From an uncultured Acetobacteraceae bacterium (GTDB lineage Bacteria > Pseudomonadota > Alphaproteobacteria > Acetobacterales > Acetobacteraceae), in contig CAIMEK010000631.1 in the NCBI GenBank assembly GCA_903839965.1, positions 1 through 20,419 of the forward strand: 20,419 nt of DNA, read 5' to 3'. The notes under the pieces were generated by a model, which had not been told where the DNA came from, searched no databases, and worked only from the letters and a program-made list of their open reading frames with translations. The position numbers and the translations under genes are program-made. Shown here in pieces: positions 1 to 7,826 of this stretch. The number at the start of each line of letters is the position of its first letter. The stretch's first letter is position 1.

Positions 1-607
1 ACGCATGCGGTTCGGCGATGGTGTCCAGCGATTCGAGATAGGCGCCACGGTCGGCGAAGGCGAAGGTCTGCCGCCCGCCATCGGGGCGTTCGGTCGTGAG
101 GGTCACGTCCGCCGCGGGCCACGTGCGGCCGCCTTGCGGGTGGATGCGCCAGCGCGGCGGCACGCCGTCCTCGAATATTTCCAGCGCCAGCACGCCGTGG
201 CCGGTGTCGATGCGTTGCACCTCATCGCCAAGGCTGTGCGGCTCGCCCGCTCCGGCGCGCAGCCGTTCGCGGCGGGTGCGCAGGATCATCCAGCCGGCGA
301 TGGCGATGATGAGGATGGCCGAGACGACCTGGAAATACGGCTCGGTGGCCGCCGCGTTCCATTGGCTGCCCAGCCGCATGCCCACCAGCGCGACCGCCCA
401 GACCACGATGGTGTGCGAGAAGGTGGCCGACAGCCCCAGCAGGATCGCCTGCGCCACGGTGCCGCGCACGGCAATGATGAAGGCCGCCATCATCGTCTTG
501 CTGTGGCCGGGTTCCAGCCCATGCAGGGCGCCGAGCAGGATCGCCGACGGCATGAACAGCCAGGCGTGGGCGGCGTCCTGTTGCAGCAACCCGGCGAGAG
601 ACGTCAT
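1..607 (-). CDS. rcnA: Nickel/cobalt efflux protein RcnA, N-terminal part (cut by window edge)
   Basis: Inner-membrane exporter of the NicO/RcnA family that expels Ni2+ and Co2+. The first ~105 residues match E. coli RcnA closely: an LLQQ N-terminus, then FMPSAILLGALHGLEPGHSK with the family's HxxxxxHS-type metal motif, then TMMAAFIIAVRGTV and a second hydrophobic segment with SHTIVVW. A third hydrophobic stretch (VVSAILIIAIAGWMI) ends near residue 105. E. coli RcnA then has a His-rich cytoplasmic loop; here there is instead a soluble, beta-rich-looking stretch of at least 90 residues (GHGVLALEIFEDGVPPRWR onward) with few histidines, still open at the edge. The start at 607 has GAGG seven bases upstream. 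It lies 68 bp after the EcsC-family gene on the same strand. No RcnR repressor gene is visible. The N-terminal match is strong; the C-terminal half is unseen. Confidence 0.88.
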   Translation of the reverse strand, partial: MTSLAGLLQQDAAHAWLFMPSAILLGALHGLEPGHSKTMMAAFIIAVRGTVAQAILLGLSATFSHTIVVWAVALVGMRLGSQWNAAATEPYFQVVSAILIIAIAGWMILRTRRERLRAGAGEPHSLGDEVQRIDTGHGVLALEIFEDGVPPRWRIHPQGGRTWPAADVTLTTERPDGGRQTFAFADRGAYLESLDTIAEPHA

Positions 608-675
608 CGCAGACCTCAGAAGTATTGGCCGACCTGCCCGCCGACGGTGGCGCAGACGCAGGGCAGGGGGCAACG

Positions 676-1479
676 CTAGCGGACTTTGCGCGCCGCCCGT
701 CGCTGCCGCACCACTGCCTCGAAGCAGGCCCGCACCCGCGCCCGCCCGTGCCGCCGCTCCAGCGGCAACAGGGTCAGCAGGATGTCGCCCATTTCCTGGA
801 AGAAGCCGGTGAAGTGCCAGTTCACCCCGGCGCTGGCCGCCACCGCCACCAGCGGCACCGCGCGCGCCGGCAGCATCACCGCCAGCCGGCTGGAAAGACG
901 CCCGGCCACCTGGGGCAGCATCTCCGCGAACATCGGCACCGCCGCCCGGGCCGACCAGAACGCCAGGTCGGCATCGTCGTCCTCCTCGGTCGGACCGCCG
1001 AAAGCGAAGGCTTCGAGGCATGCGGCCTGCACGTCGGGGGCGCCGATGTCCAGACCCTGCTCCTGCGCGAGCGCCGCCAGGGAGCGCAACACCAGCAGGG
1101 TCGAGGTCGGCAGGTCGGCCAGCACGCCGGCCAGGCCCGCCACGCCGGTCACCGCGCCGGATCCGGCGGTGAGCAACCGATAGAATCGCGCCGGCATTGC
1201 CCGGGCGGAGCGCTCGCGGCCCATGCCGGTGATGGCACGTTTCCAGGCCCAGCCCAGCGCCTCGCGCGCCTGCGCGTGCAGCGTGTCGCGCCAGCCGGCG
1301 GGCAGGCTGGCCAGGCCGCGCTCGACGTACTGGCTGGCCCAATCGAGGAACGTCGTGAACCCGCTGCGCGCGCCGATATAGCGGTCCGCCAGGTCGGCCA
1401 GCAGCGTCCGCTCCTCGGCATCGAGCCCGGCGCAGGCATTCTCGCCGGGCCGCGGCGCGCTGGTGGGCAGGCTGCTCAT
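676..1479 (-). CDS. EcsC family protein
   Basis: A 267-residue protein resembling the EcsC family, named after a Bacillus protein encoded beside an ABC transporter; its biochemical role is unknown. Visible features are an N-terminal acidic helix region, a tryptophan-rich helical stretch (residues ~46-85), a hydrophobic Gly/Ala segment around 103-125 (AGSGAVTGVAGLAGVLADLP) and a second at about 196-218, consistent with membrane association. FTGFFQEMGDILLTLLPLER near the C-terminus is typical of the family. The start at 1479 is chosen because its ATG overlaps the stop of the upstream EAL gene as ATGA, implying translational coupling. A longer reading upstream would only be a shadow of the EAL gene. 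No signal peptide is seen. Family assignment is fairly secure, function unknown. Confidence 0.8.
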   Translation of the reverse strand: MSSLPTSAPRPGENACAGLDAEERTLLADLADRYIGARSGFTTFLDWASQYVERGLASLPAGWRDTLHAQAREALGWAWKRAITGMGRERSARAMPARFYRLLTAGSGAVTGVAGLAGVLADLPTSTLLVLRSLAALAQEQGLDIGAPDVQAACLEAFAFGGPTEEDDDADLAFWSARAAVPMFAEMLPQVAGRLSSRLAVMLPARAVPLVAVAASAGVNWHFTGFFQEMGDILLTLLPLERRHGRARVRACFEAVVRQRRAARKVR

Positions 1480-2651
1480 GCGGCCCCGGGCCGCGCCCAG
1501 GCTGCCAGCCAGATCGTCGTCGCCACCGCCGTCAACGGCCGGGCGATCAGGAAGCCCTGCATCGCGCCCACGCCGAGCCGTTCCATGCGCGCCCAGTCGT
1601 CGGTGGTCTCGATGCCCTCGGCGATCACCAGCAGCCCGGCCCGTTGCGCGGCCGCTGTCGCACCCTCGATGAAGCGCAGCGCCGCGACGCTGCGGGCACT
1701 CGCATGCACCACTTCCTTGTCGAGCTTCATGCTGGTGAATGGCAGGCCGAACAACGCCTCGTAATCGGGCATCGCCGGTCCGACATCGTCGATCGACAGC
1801 CGGTATCCGGCGTCGCGCAGCCGGTGCAGCACCGGCCGCAAAATTTCGGGCCAGGAGACCGGGTGCGTCTCGGTGAGTTCGACCGTAATGCGCCCCGGAT
1901 CGATGCCGGCCTGCTCGCGCCACGCCTCCAGCCGGTCGGTGGCGCCGGGCTGCATGACCACTTCCAGCGGCAGATTCACGGCGAGCCGCAGATCGTATCG
2001 CAGCAGGGCGTCGCCGCTCCATTCACCGAAGGCACGGCGGATCACGGCTTCGGCCAGGCTGGAGGCGAACCCGGCGGCCTCGATCTGCGGCACGAAGCGG
2101 TCCGGCGGCAAGGTGCCCAGGGCGGGATGCTCCAGCCGCGCCAGCACTTCCAGGCCGATCGGCGCGTTATCGCTCAGGCGCACGATCGGCTGGTAGCGGG
2201 TTTGCAGCCGTCCGCCGGCCAGCGCCGCCAGCAGGTCATCGAGCGGCAATTCCTCCAGGTGGCCGGCCTTCTCGGCAGGCGCCGCCAGCGCCTGCCCGAG
2301 CCAGCCCGGACTGGTTCGCGGGACCAGGGTGGCACGGCCGGCATCCTGCGGGGGTTCCGCCAGCGCGTCGGCCTCGCCCAGGAGCACCATCGCGATGCCC
2401 GACTCGGCCTCGCCGGTGGTCATGCCGATCAGATCGGGCAGCAGGCCGTCCGCCGCCGATCGGTGAATCAACAGATGCGAAAACCGCTCGCCGCTGCACA
2501 GCAGCACCACGGCACGGCGCGCATCGGGCACCGCCAGCAGCCGCACCAGGGGCAGGCCTGCCGCCTCGCGATGCGCCGATTCGCTCCAGCACGCATCACG
2601 GCTAAGCAGCAGCACCGCCGGTCCGTTGAGGTCTTCGTTCAGTCCGGTCAT
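1476..2651 (-). CDS. EAL-domain protein (c-di-GMP phosphodiesterase-like) with degenerate N-terminal domain
   Basis: A 391-residue cytoplasmic protein. Residues ~135-391 form an EAL domain, which in active members hydrolyses cyclic di-GMP to pGpG. The signature ligands are present: ExLxR (E168-V-L-A-R), N226, ELTE (E258), the IDD pair D288/D289, a lysine in MKLDK (309), AEGIE (E345) and Q365. The loop after IDD, usually DFGTGYSS, reads DVGPAMPDYEALF, so activity could be altered. Residues 1-130 alternate hydrophobic strands and helices like a response-regulator receiver but lack a convincing phospho-acceptor Asp/Lys set, suggesting a degenerate receiver or other sensor fold. ATG 2651 follows a GGGGA ribosome-binding site. 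The nearer upstream in-frame start (2750) gives a low-complexity leader and was rejected. No GGDEF domain is attached. Confidence 0.88.
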   Translation of the reverse strand: MTGLNEDLNGPAVLLLSRDACWSESAHREAAGLPLVRLLAVPDARRAVVLLCSGERFSHLLIHRSAADGLLPDLIGMTTGEAESGIAMVLLGEADALAEPPQDAGRATLVPRTSPGWLGQALAAPAEKAGHLEELPLDDLLAALAGGRLQTRYQPIVRLSDNAPIGLEVLARLEHPALGTLPPDRFVPQIEAAGFASSLAEAVIRRAFGEWSGDALLRYDLRLAVNLPLEVVMQPGATDRLEAWREQAGIDPGRITVELTETHPVSWPEILRPVLHRLRDAGYRLSIDDVGPAMPDYEALFGLPFTSMKLDKEVVHASARSVAALRFIEGATAAAQRAGLLVIAEGIETTDDWARMERLGVGAMQGFLIARPLTAVATTIWLAAWARPGAA

Positions 2652-2729
2652 GCCATTCCCCGCCTGGCATGTCCGGCCTGGCGGATTGTATTCTCTGTCC
2701 TGTCGTACGCCCAACGCGATGCCATCCGC

Positions 2730-2743
2730 GCCGCCGCGGCGGC
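2730..2743. repeat. Perfect 14-bp GC palindrome between the EAL and Bug genes
   Basis: GCCGCCGCGGCGGC reads the same on both strands, in the 141-bp gap between the Bug gene stop and the EAL start. Two copies of GAGCCCTGG (2772-2780 and 2784-2792) abut the Bug stop codon. There is no T tract, so this is not a convincing intrinsic terminator; it may be a hairpin or simply a product of high GC. The rest of the gap shows nothing recognisable. Confidence 0.3.
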
Positions 2744-2792
2744 TCGGCACGCGCAGGCTAGCGCATCGTCCGAGCCCTGGTAAGAGCCCTGG

Positions 2793-3785
2793 CTATCCCA
2801 CGCCAGCCGGCCGCCAGGGCGTTTCGCGCCACAAGGCCGCGAATTCCGCGCGCTCGGCCTCGGCACGCGCCACCCAGGCCTCGCCATCCAACCAGGCCGC
2901 GGCGAACCCGCTTTCAAGCCCGAGGTCGCGAAATCCGGAGTCGTCGGCCACCTCCCGCAACGCCGCCCGCAACCCCGCAACCCGCGAGTCATCGCTGCCC
3001 GCGGGCACCGCAATGCCGCGCCAGATCGTCGCTGAGAAGCGCAGTCCCGACTCGACCAGCGCCTCCAGATCGGGAAATGCATCGTGGCGGGTCCGCGCGG
3101 CGACGCCGAGCCCCGCCAGCCGGCCGGCGCGCAGCCCTTCGGCCGCCTCGGTCAACCCCAGCGCCGCCACCGCCACGTTGCCGGCCTCGGCCGCCTGCAC
3201 GGCCGCTGCGGCGGAGGGAAACGCCACGATGTTCAGCCGCATGCCGGTCTGCTTCTGCAGCCGCAGCGTCGCCAGGTGTGGCGGGCTGCCCGCCGGCGGC
3301 GTGGCGAGCGGCAGCGCCGCGGCGTCCTCGGCGGCGCGGTCCAGGATGTCCTGCACCGAGCCGAGCGGCGTGCCGGCGTGCGAGACGAAACAGACCGGCT
3401 CCTTCTGCACCGCACCGACCAGCCGCAACCGCTGCATCAGCGACGCACAGCCCGGGCGATCCACGATGCGGGCGGGGAGCGACGGGGTGGCAACCCAGCC
3501 CAGGTCGCGGGCCGCCGGATCGGCCTCGGCCAGCGCCTGCCAAGCCACCAGTCCGGCCTCGCCGGGCCGGGTCTGCACCGCCACGCGGGTGCGCGGATAA
3601 TGCCGTTCCAGGAAGGGCACGAAAGCACGCGCCCCCTGGTCGATGGCGGAGCCGGCCGGCGCACCGACCAGCAGCGTCACGCTGCGCAGCGTGCTGCCGA
3701 TGGGCAGGATGCCGACGGGCGCCTCGGCCCGTGCGGCCATCGGCAGCGCCAGCCAGCCAGCCAGGAGCGCGCGCCGTCCGATCAC
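2793..3785 (-). CDS. Bug/TctC-family periplasmic substrate-binding protein
   Basis: A 330-residue secreted solute receptor of the tripartite tricarboxylate transporter (Bug) family. These bind carboxylated small molecules in the periplasm and deliver them to TctAB permeases. A short signal peptide (MIGRRALLAGWLALPMAARA) is followed by STLRSVTLLVGAPAGSAID, which matches the ligand-loop region of Bug proteins. The middle (GSVQDILDRA, then ATPPAGSPPHLATLRLQ) matches the usual 'gtgsp.hl' segment. No TctA or TctB gene is in view, so it is an orphan receptor. The GTG start at 3785 overlaps the secF stop (GTGA), implying translational coupling. The longer in-frame reading upstream is a shadow of secF. 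Family is confident; ligand unknown. Confidence 0.85.
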   Translation of the reverse strand: MIGRRALLAGWLALPMAARAEAPVGILPIGSTLRSVTLLVGAPAGSAIDQGARAFVPFLERHYPRTRVAVQTRPGEAGLVAWQALAEADPAARDLGWVATPSLPARIVDRPGCASLMQRLRLVGAVQKEPVCFVSHAGTPLGSVQDILDRAAEDAAALPLATPPAGSPPHLATLRLQKQTGMRLNIVAFPSAAAAVQAAEAGNVAVAALGLTEAAEGLRAGRLAGLGVAARTRHDAFPDLEALVESGLRFSATIWRGIAVPAGSDDSRVAGLRAALREVADDSGFRDLGLESGFAAAWLDGEAWVARAEAERAEFAALWRETPWRPAGVG

Positions 3786-4741
3786 GCCGGTGCCTTCGCC
3801 TTGACGGGCTTGGCCGGCGTGGAGGCGTCGCGGCGAAGCCGGTGTTCGCCCAGGAACAGCAGGATGGGCGCGGCAATGAAGATCGACGAGGAGGTGCCCA
3901 CGACGATGCCGAACAGCATGCACCAGGCAAAGCCGGACAGCGTGGAGCCGCCATAGAGCGCCAGCGGCAGGGAGGCCAGGAACACCGTCATCGAGGTGCC
4001 GATGGTCCGGCTCAGGGTTTCGTTGATCGACAGGTCGATCAGGTCGCGCAGCGGCATGGTCTTGTACTTGCGGAGGTTTTCCCGCACCCGGTCGTACACC
4101 ACCACCTTGTCGTTGGTGGAATAGCCGAGGATGGTCAGCAGCGCGCCGATCATCACCAGGTCGAACTCGAAACGGGTCAGCGCGAGGAAGCCGATCGCCT
4201 TGGTAAGGTCTAACAGCAGCGTCACCACGGCGCCGACCGCGAACTGCCATTCGAAGCGGAACCAGATGTAGACCAGGATCATCAACAGGCTGAGGCCGAG
4301 CGCCAGCATGCCGGCCTGGAACAGTTCCGAGGAAACCGCGGCGCCGACGGCATCGGTGCGCACCACGCGGGTGCCGGGCTGGGCCTGCTCCAGCGCGACG
4401 CGGACCTTGTTCACCATGACCTGGTTGGCCGCTTCGTTCGGCTGTGCTTCCAGCCGCACGGCCACCGTGCTTTCGTCGCCGAACCGCTGCACGCCGGATT
4501 CGCGCACGCCCTGGGCCGACAGCGCGACGCGCAGCTTGGCGAAGTCGGCCGGGGCGGGAGTGCGCGCCTCCATGACGATGCCGCCGGCGAAGTCGATGCC
4601 GAGGTTGAGCCCGGGATAGAAGAACAGCACGACCGAGGCGGTGGAAAGAATCGCCGAAACGATCAGGCCCATGTAGCGCCCGCGCATGTACCTGATGTCG
4701 AGGTGGTCAGGGACGATGCGGAGCAGGGGACGAAAGAACAT
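3782..4741 (-). CDS. secF: Protein translocase subunit SecF
   Basis: Inner-membrane subunit of the SecDF complex, which uses the proton motive force to help draw preproteins through SecYEG on the periplasmic side. At 319 residues it has the normal SecF length. TM1 is at about 24-42, followed by the conserved LGIDFAGG (47-54), a periplasmic P1 domain (~60-135), then five further hydrophobic segments. The SecF signature LTILGYSTNDKVVVYDRVRE lies in the TM4/5 region. The start at 4741 has AAGGA eight bases upstream; that site overlaps the secD TAA stop, so secF probably depends on secD translation. Gap to secD is 11 bp. The C-terminal tail is short and basic. Confidence 0.97.
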   Translation of the reverse strand: MFFRPLLRIVPDHLDIRYMRGRYMGLIVSAILSTASVVLFFYPGLNLGIDFAGGIVMEARTPAPADFAKLRVALSAQGVRESGVQRFGDESTVAVRLEAQPNEAANQVMVNKVRVALEQAQPGTRVVRTDAVGAAVSSELFQAGMLALGLSLLMILVYIWFRFEWQFAVGAVVTLLLDLTKAIGFLALTRFEFDLVMIGALLTILGYSTNDKVVVYDRVRENLRKYKTMPLRDLIDLSINETLSRTIGTSMTVFLASLPLALYGGSTLSGFAWCMLFGIVVGTSSSIFIAAPILLFLGEHRLRRDASTPAKPVKAKAPA

Positions 4742-4752
4742 CGTTTGGGTCC

Positions 4753-6333
4753 TTACACCGGCAATGCCTGCGGCCGCACGGCCGCATACCAGCGCACCAT
4801 GAACATCCGCGCCAGCATGGTTGCGGTGAACAACGAGGTGACGATGCCGAGCGTGATCGTCACCGCGAAGCCGCGCACCGGACCCGCGCCGAAGAAGAAC
4901 AGCATGACGTGCGCCAGGAAGGCCGTCGCATTGCTGTCGATGATGGTGGCAAAGGCACGGCGGAACCCGGTCTCCATGGCGTTCAGCGGCGTTCGGCCAT
5001 TGCGCACTTCCTCGCGGATGCGCTCGTTGATGAGGATGTTGGCGTCCACCGCCATGCCGAGCGTCAACAGGATGCCGGCCATGCCGGGCAACGTCAGCGT
5101 CGCTTCGAACAGGCTGAGCAAGCCGAGCAGCATCGCCAGGTTGACCAGCAGGGCGATGTTCGCGAACAGGCCGAACAGTCCATAGAAGACGGTCATGAAG
5201 ACGATCACCAGCGCGAAGCCGATGGCAAGCGCGATGGCGCCGGCACGGATGGCGTCGGCCCCCAGTTCCGGCCCGACGCTGCGTTCCTCCACCACGGTCA
5301 GCGGCGCCGGCAGGGCACCGGCCCGCAGCAGCACGGAGAGGTCGGTGGCCGACTTGGCATCGAAATGCCCGCTGATCTGGCCACGCCCGCCGGTGATGGG
5401 CTCGCGGATCACCGGGGCGCTGATCACCTTGTCGTCCAGTACGATGGCGAAGCGATGGCCGACATTGGTGCGGGAGACGTCGGCGAAGCGGCGCGTGCCG
5501 ACCGAGTCGAAGGTGAAGTTCACCACCCATTCGCCGGTTTGCGGGTTCTGCCCGGCGCGCGCGTCGGTCAGGTTGGCGCCGTCCACCTCGACGCGGCGGC
5601 GCACCGCAATCTTGCTGCCCGGGATGCTCTCGTCGGGCAGGAAATCCACTCCCGCGGGGGGCGTGGAGACAGTCGGGTTCACGTCCTCGGCGACCAGGCG
5701 GAACGTCATCCGCGCGGTCTGGCCCAGCAACTGCTTGATCCGGTTGGGGTCTTCGATGCCGGGCAGTTGCACCACGATGCGCCGGTCGCCCTGGCGGGTG
5801 ATCTGCGGATCGACCACGCCGGTCTCGTCGATGCGCCGGCGCACGATTTCGATCGATTGCTGCACGGCGGCGGTGGCGCGGTCGGTCAGCGCCACCGGCG
5901 AGAGGGTGACGACGAAGCTGCCGTCGGGCTGGGTGGTCAACTCCAGGTCGGGGCGACCGGAACTGCCCTGGGCGTTGGAGAGGATCAGGTCGCGCAGGGC
6001 GGCGTTGGCGGCGTCCTGCTTGGCGGGTTCGTCGATGCGCGCGACCAGGCGGTTCTGCGGCGGCTGCGGCGTCACCACGAAGCGCACGATGCCGGCGCGG
6101 CGCAGGCTGGTGCGGGCGCTGTCGGCCAGGCTGTCGAGCCGTTCGCGGATCACCGCGTTCATGTCGACTTCGAGCAGCAGATAGCTGCCGCCGCGCAGGT
6201 CGAGGCCGAGATGGATCGTGCGCCACGGCATCCAGGAGGCGGGCGCGGGCAGCAGGTTCGGCAGGCAGAGCAGCACGCCGAGGGCGCAGGCACCGATCAC
6301 CAGCGCGGTCTTGAGGCGGCTGAAATACATCAT
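4753..6333 (-). CDS. secD: Protein translocase subunit SecD
   Basis: Partner of SecF in the accessory Sec translocon complex. At 526 residues it is shorter than E. coli SecD (615), as is common in alphaproteobacteria. Order: TM1 (~8-28); HLGLDLRGGSYLLLEVD (41-57); periplasmic P1 with the head region (IRRRIDETGVVDP-like and QLPGIEDPNRIK motifs); TM2-6 in the last ~180 residues with LTLGMAVDANILINERIREE, the conserved Asp-containing SecD signature. Two adjacent ATGs (6333 and 6330) could start it; GGAG lies ~13 bases upstream. yajC, often the gene before secD, is absent: the upstream gene is an unrelated hydrolase 125 bp away, so secD likely has its own promoter in 6334-6458, where I could not pick a clear box. 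Confidence 0.97.
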   Translation of the reverse strand: MMYFSRLKTALVIGACALGVLLCLPNLLPAPASWMPWRTIHLGLDLRGGSYLLLEVDMNAVIRERLDSLADSARTSLRRAGIVRFVVTPQPPQNRLVARIDEPAKQDAANAALRDLILSNAQGSSGRPDLELTTQPDGSFVVTLSPVALTDRATAAVQQSIEIVRRRIDETGVVDPQITRQGDRRIVVQLPGIEDPNRIKQLLGQTARMTFRLVAEDVNPTVSTPPAGVDFLPDESIPGSKIAVRRRVEVDGANLTDARAGQNPQTGEWVVNFTFDSVGTRRFADVSRTNVGHRFAIVLDDKVISAPVIREPITGGRGQISGHFDAKSATDLSVLLRAGALPAPLTVVEERSVGPELGADAIRAGAIALAIGFALVIVFMTVFYGLFGLFANIALLVNLAMLLGLLSLFEATLTLPGMAGILLTLGMAVDANILINERIREEVRNGRTPLNAMETGFRRAFATIIDSNATAFLAHVMLFFFGAGPVRGFAVTITLGIVTSLFTATMLARMFMVRWYAAVRPQALPV

Positions 6334-6458
6334 GGCGGCGCGGCGGCTCCCAACAGCGGGTGGGGTAACAGGCGCCGCTGGATAGCGACATTCCAGGGCG
6401 GGGGCAAACGCCCGCCGTGCAGCGCTGGCTGCCGGGGCGCGCTATGGTCGTCCCGGTC

Positions 6459-7667
6459 TCAGGGCCAGATCGGCACGCCAGGCGCCGGATTCACCCCCGC
6501 AAGATAGGCCGCGAGGTTGGCGGGCGCATAGACGGCGGCGGGCCAGCCGGGTTCGAACACGGCCGGCCCGATACTGAGACGCCGGAACAGGCTCCTCGAA
6601 ACACCGAGCCTGCGCTCCGCGGTGAACACGCGGGACGACCTCGGCAAGTGGCAGAACGGCAAGCCGAGCCAGGGTTGGTGTGCCGGACCCGCGGGGTCGG
6701 CGTAGGTCGGGAAGGCGGGCCGGGCGGCGAAGGCCACGCCGAGTTCGGCCAGGCTGCCGGTAATCCAGTCCAGCGCGGCGTCCGACAGGCCGCTCTCCCT
6801 GCCGGCGATCGGATAGCCGCCGCCGACGTCGCAATGCGCGCCCGGGAACAGGCATTGCCGGATGCGCGGATCGGCATCCCAGAAGGTCGGCTGGAAGTCG
6901 CCGCGCTGCTCGTCGACGGCGATGGCGTGCAGGCCCTGGGCGACTTTGTTGCTGAGCTGGGTATCGGCGAATCGGAAAAGGTCGGCGCGCACGTTCTGCT
7001 CGACATAGACCGGGATGCCCAGCGCCCCCACCGTGTCCCAGACGGCGACCGCCGCGATCGGGACATCGGCTACCATCGGCGCCATCGGCGCCTGCGACAG
7101 GAAGGCGGGCAGGTCGAAGGCAAGGGCCTCGAGGCGGCCAAGCAGGCCCGGCCTGGCCTGCAACGCCGCCTTGCGGTGGGCGAACCACACCGCCGCGCCG
7201 GCCCGGTAGGCCTTGTCCTTGTCGGTCAGGTCGGTCCGGGCGGCATCGAGCAGGCCGCGCGCGGCGATCAGGCCGGCGAGCGCGCGCGCCGTGTAGGCGC
7301 CGCGGCTGAACCCCACCAGGACGATGCTGTCGCCGGGGACGTAGTTGCGGGAGACGAATGTGTAGCCGCGGACGATGCGCGTGATAATGCCCGCGCCCAG
7401 CGCGCCGCCCAGCACCTTGACCAGGAAATTGTCGGAATCGCCGACGCCGTGCAGGTACTTGGCGACCTGCGCGGGCGTGCCGTCGGCCCCGGGGAGCACG
7501 CGCTCCTGCTCGTCGGCCAGCCGCGCGTCGGCGTCGGTATTGGCCCCGTTGAGGTTGCAGAACAGCTTGAAGACATTCGTGCAGGGCTTGCCCCTGTCGC
7601 TGCCATCGTCGCCGCCCGGCCCGTTCCAGGTTCCGTCGGCGCAGAACACGATGGTCTTCGGCATCAT
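6459..7667 (-). CDS. DUF2235 alpha/beta hydrolase (Tle1-like fold)
   Basis: A 402-residue protein of the DUF2235 family, an alpha/beta-hydrolase group that includes Tle1-type phospholipase effectors of type VI secretion systems and many uncharacterised hydrolases. The N-terminus KTIVFCADGTWNGPG is the family's hallmark. The nucleophile elbow is VGFSRGAY (Ser121 in GxSxG), a probable acid is Asp211 in VWDTVG, and His278 lies in FPGAHCDVGGGY. No signal peptide is seen. GAGGGGA sits six bases before ATG 7667; a second ATG follows at once. No vgrG, hcp, PAAR or immunity-type gene is adjacent, so a secretion role is not supported here and a housekeeping cytoplasmic hydrolase is equally likely. It is divergent from the Gfo/Idh/MocA gene at 7827. 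Confidence 0.85.
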   Translation of the reverse strand: MMPKTIVFCADGTWNGPGGDDGSDRGKPCTNVFKLFCNLNGANTDADARLADEQERVLPGADGTPAQVAKYLHGVGDSDNFLVKVLGGALGAGIITRIVRGYTFVSRNYVPGDSIVLVGFSRGAYTARALAGLIAARGLLDAARTDLTDKDKAYRAGAAVWFAHRKAALQARPGLLGRLEALAFDLPAFLSQAPMAPMVADVPIAAVAVWDTVGALGIPVYVEQNVRADLFRFADTQLSNKVAQGLHAIAVDEQRGDFQPTFWDADPRIRQCLFPGAHCDVGGGYPIAGRESGLSDAALDWITGSLAELGVAFAARPAFPTYADPAGPAHQPWLGLPFCHLPRSSRVFTAERRLGVSRSLFRRLSIGPAVFEPGWPAAVYAPANLAAYLAGVNPAPGVPIWP

Positions 7668-7766
7668 CCTGGCTCCCCTCGAACGGTGACCTGCGATCTT
7701 GCTTGCGATCGATAGCACAATGGGCGGTCCGCCGGGCTGGCGGAATTGCACGCCAAAATATGGCTG

Positions 7767-7795
7767 GACCGATTTCAGCCGGCCTGAAATCGGTC
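7767..7795. promoter_or_regulatory. Perfect inverted repeat (12-bp arms, 5-bp centre) between divergent genes
   Basis: Arms GACCGATTTCAG (7767-7778) and CTGAAATCGGTC (7784-7795) are exact reverse complements around CCGGC. The element ends 31 bp before the GTG start of the oxidoreductase and about 100 bp from the divergent hydrolase start. There is no T run after it, so an intrinsic terminator is unlikely. It could be an operator for a dimeric regulator or a 5'-UTR hairpin. The remainder of the 159-bp intergenic space shows only the hydrolase ribosome-binding site. Confidence 0.55.
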
Positions 7796-7826
7796 TAGGT
7801 GTCGGGTGGACGATGGAGGGTGTGTC

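Noticed and set aside
608..678. In-frame continuation after the EcsC TAG stop encoding a Cys-rich stretch (CPLPCVCATVGGQVGQYF).
   Set aside because: It has no ATG, GTG or TTG start of its own and would need read-through of the TAG. The space also holds the rcnA ribosome-binding site. Most likely coincidence, though the cysteine pattern next to a metal exporter is curious.
676..2022. A longer EcsC gene starting upstream at 2022.
   Set aside because: The extra N-terminus is Arg/Ala-rich antisense-like sequence lying entirely over the EAL gene. The ATGA overlap gives a better start at 1479.
4909..6507. A 532-codon plus-strand open frame opposite secD.
   Set aside because: His/Gln/Gly/Arg-rich composition typical of the reverse frame of a high-GC gene. 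secD and secF on the minus strand explain the region fully.
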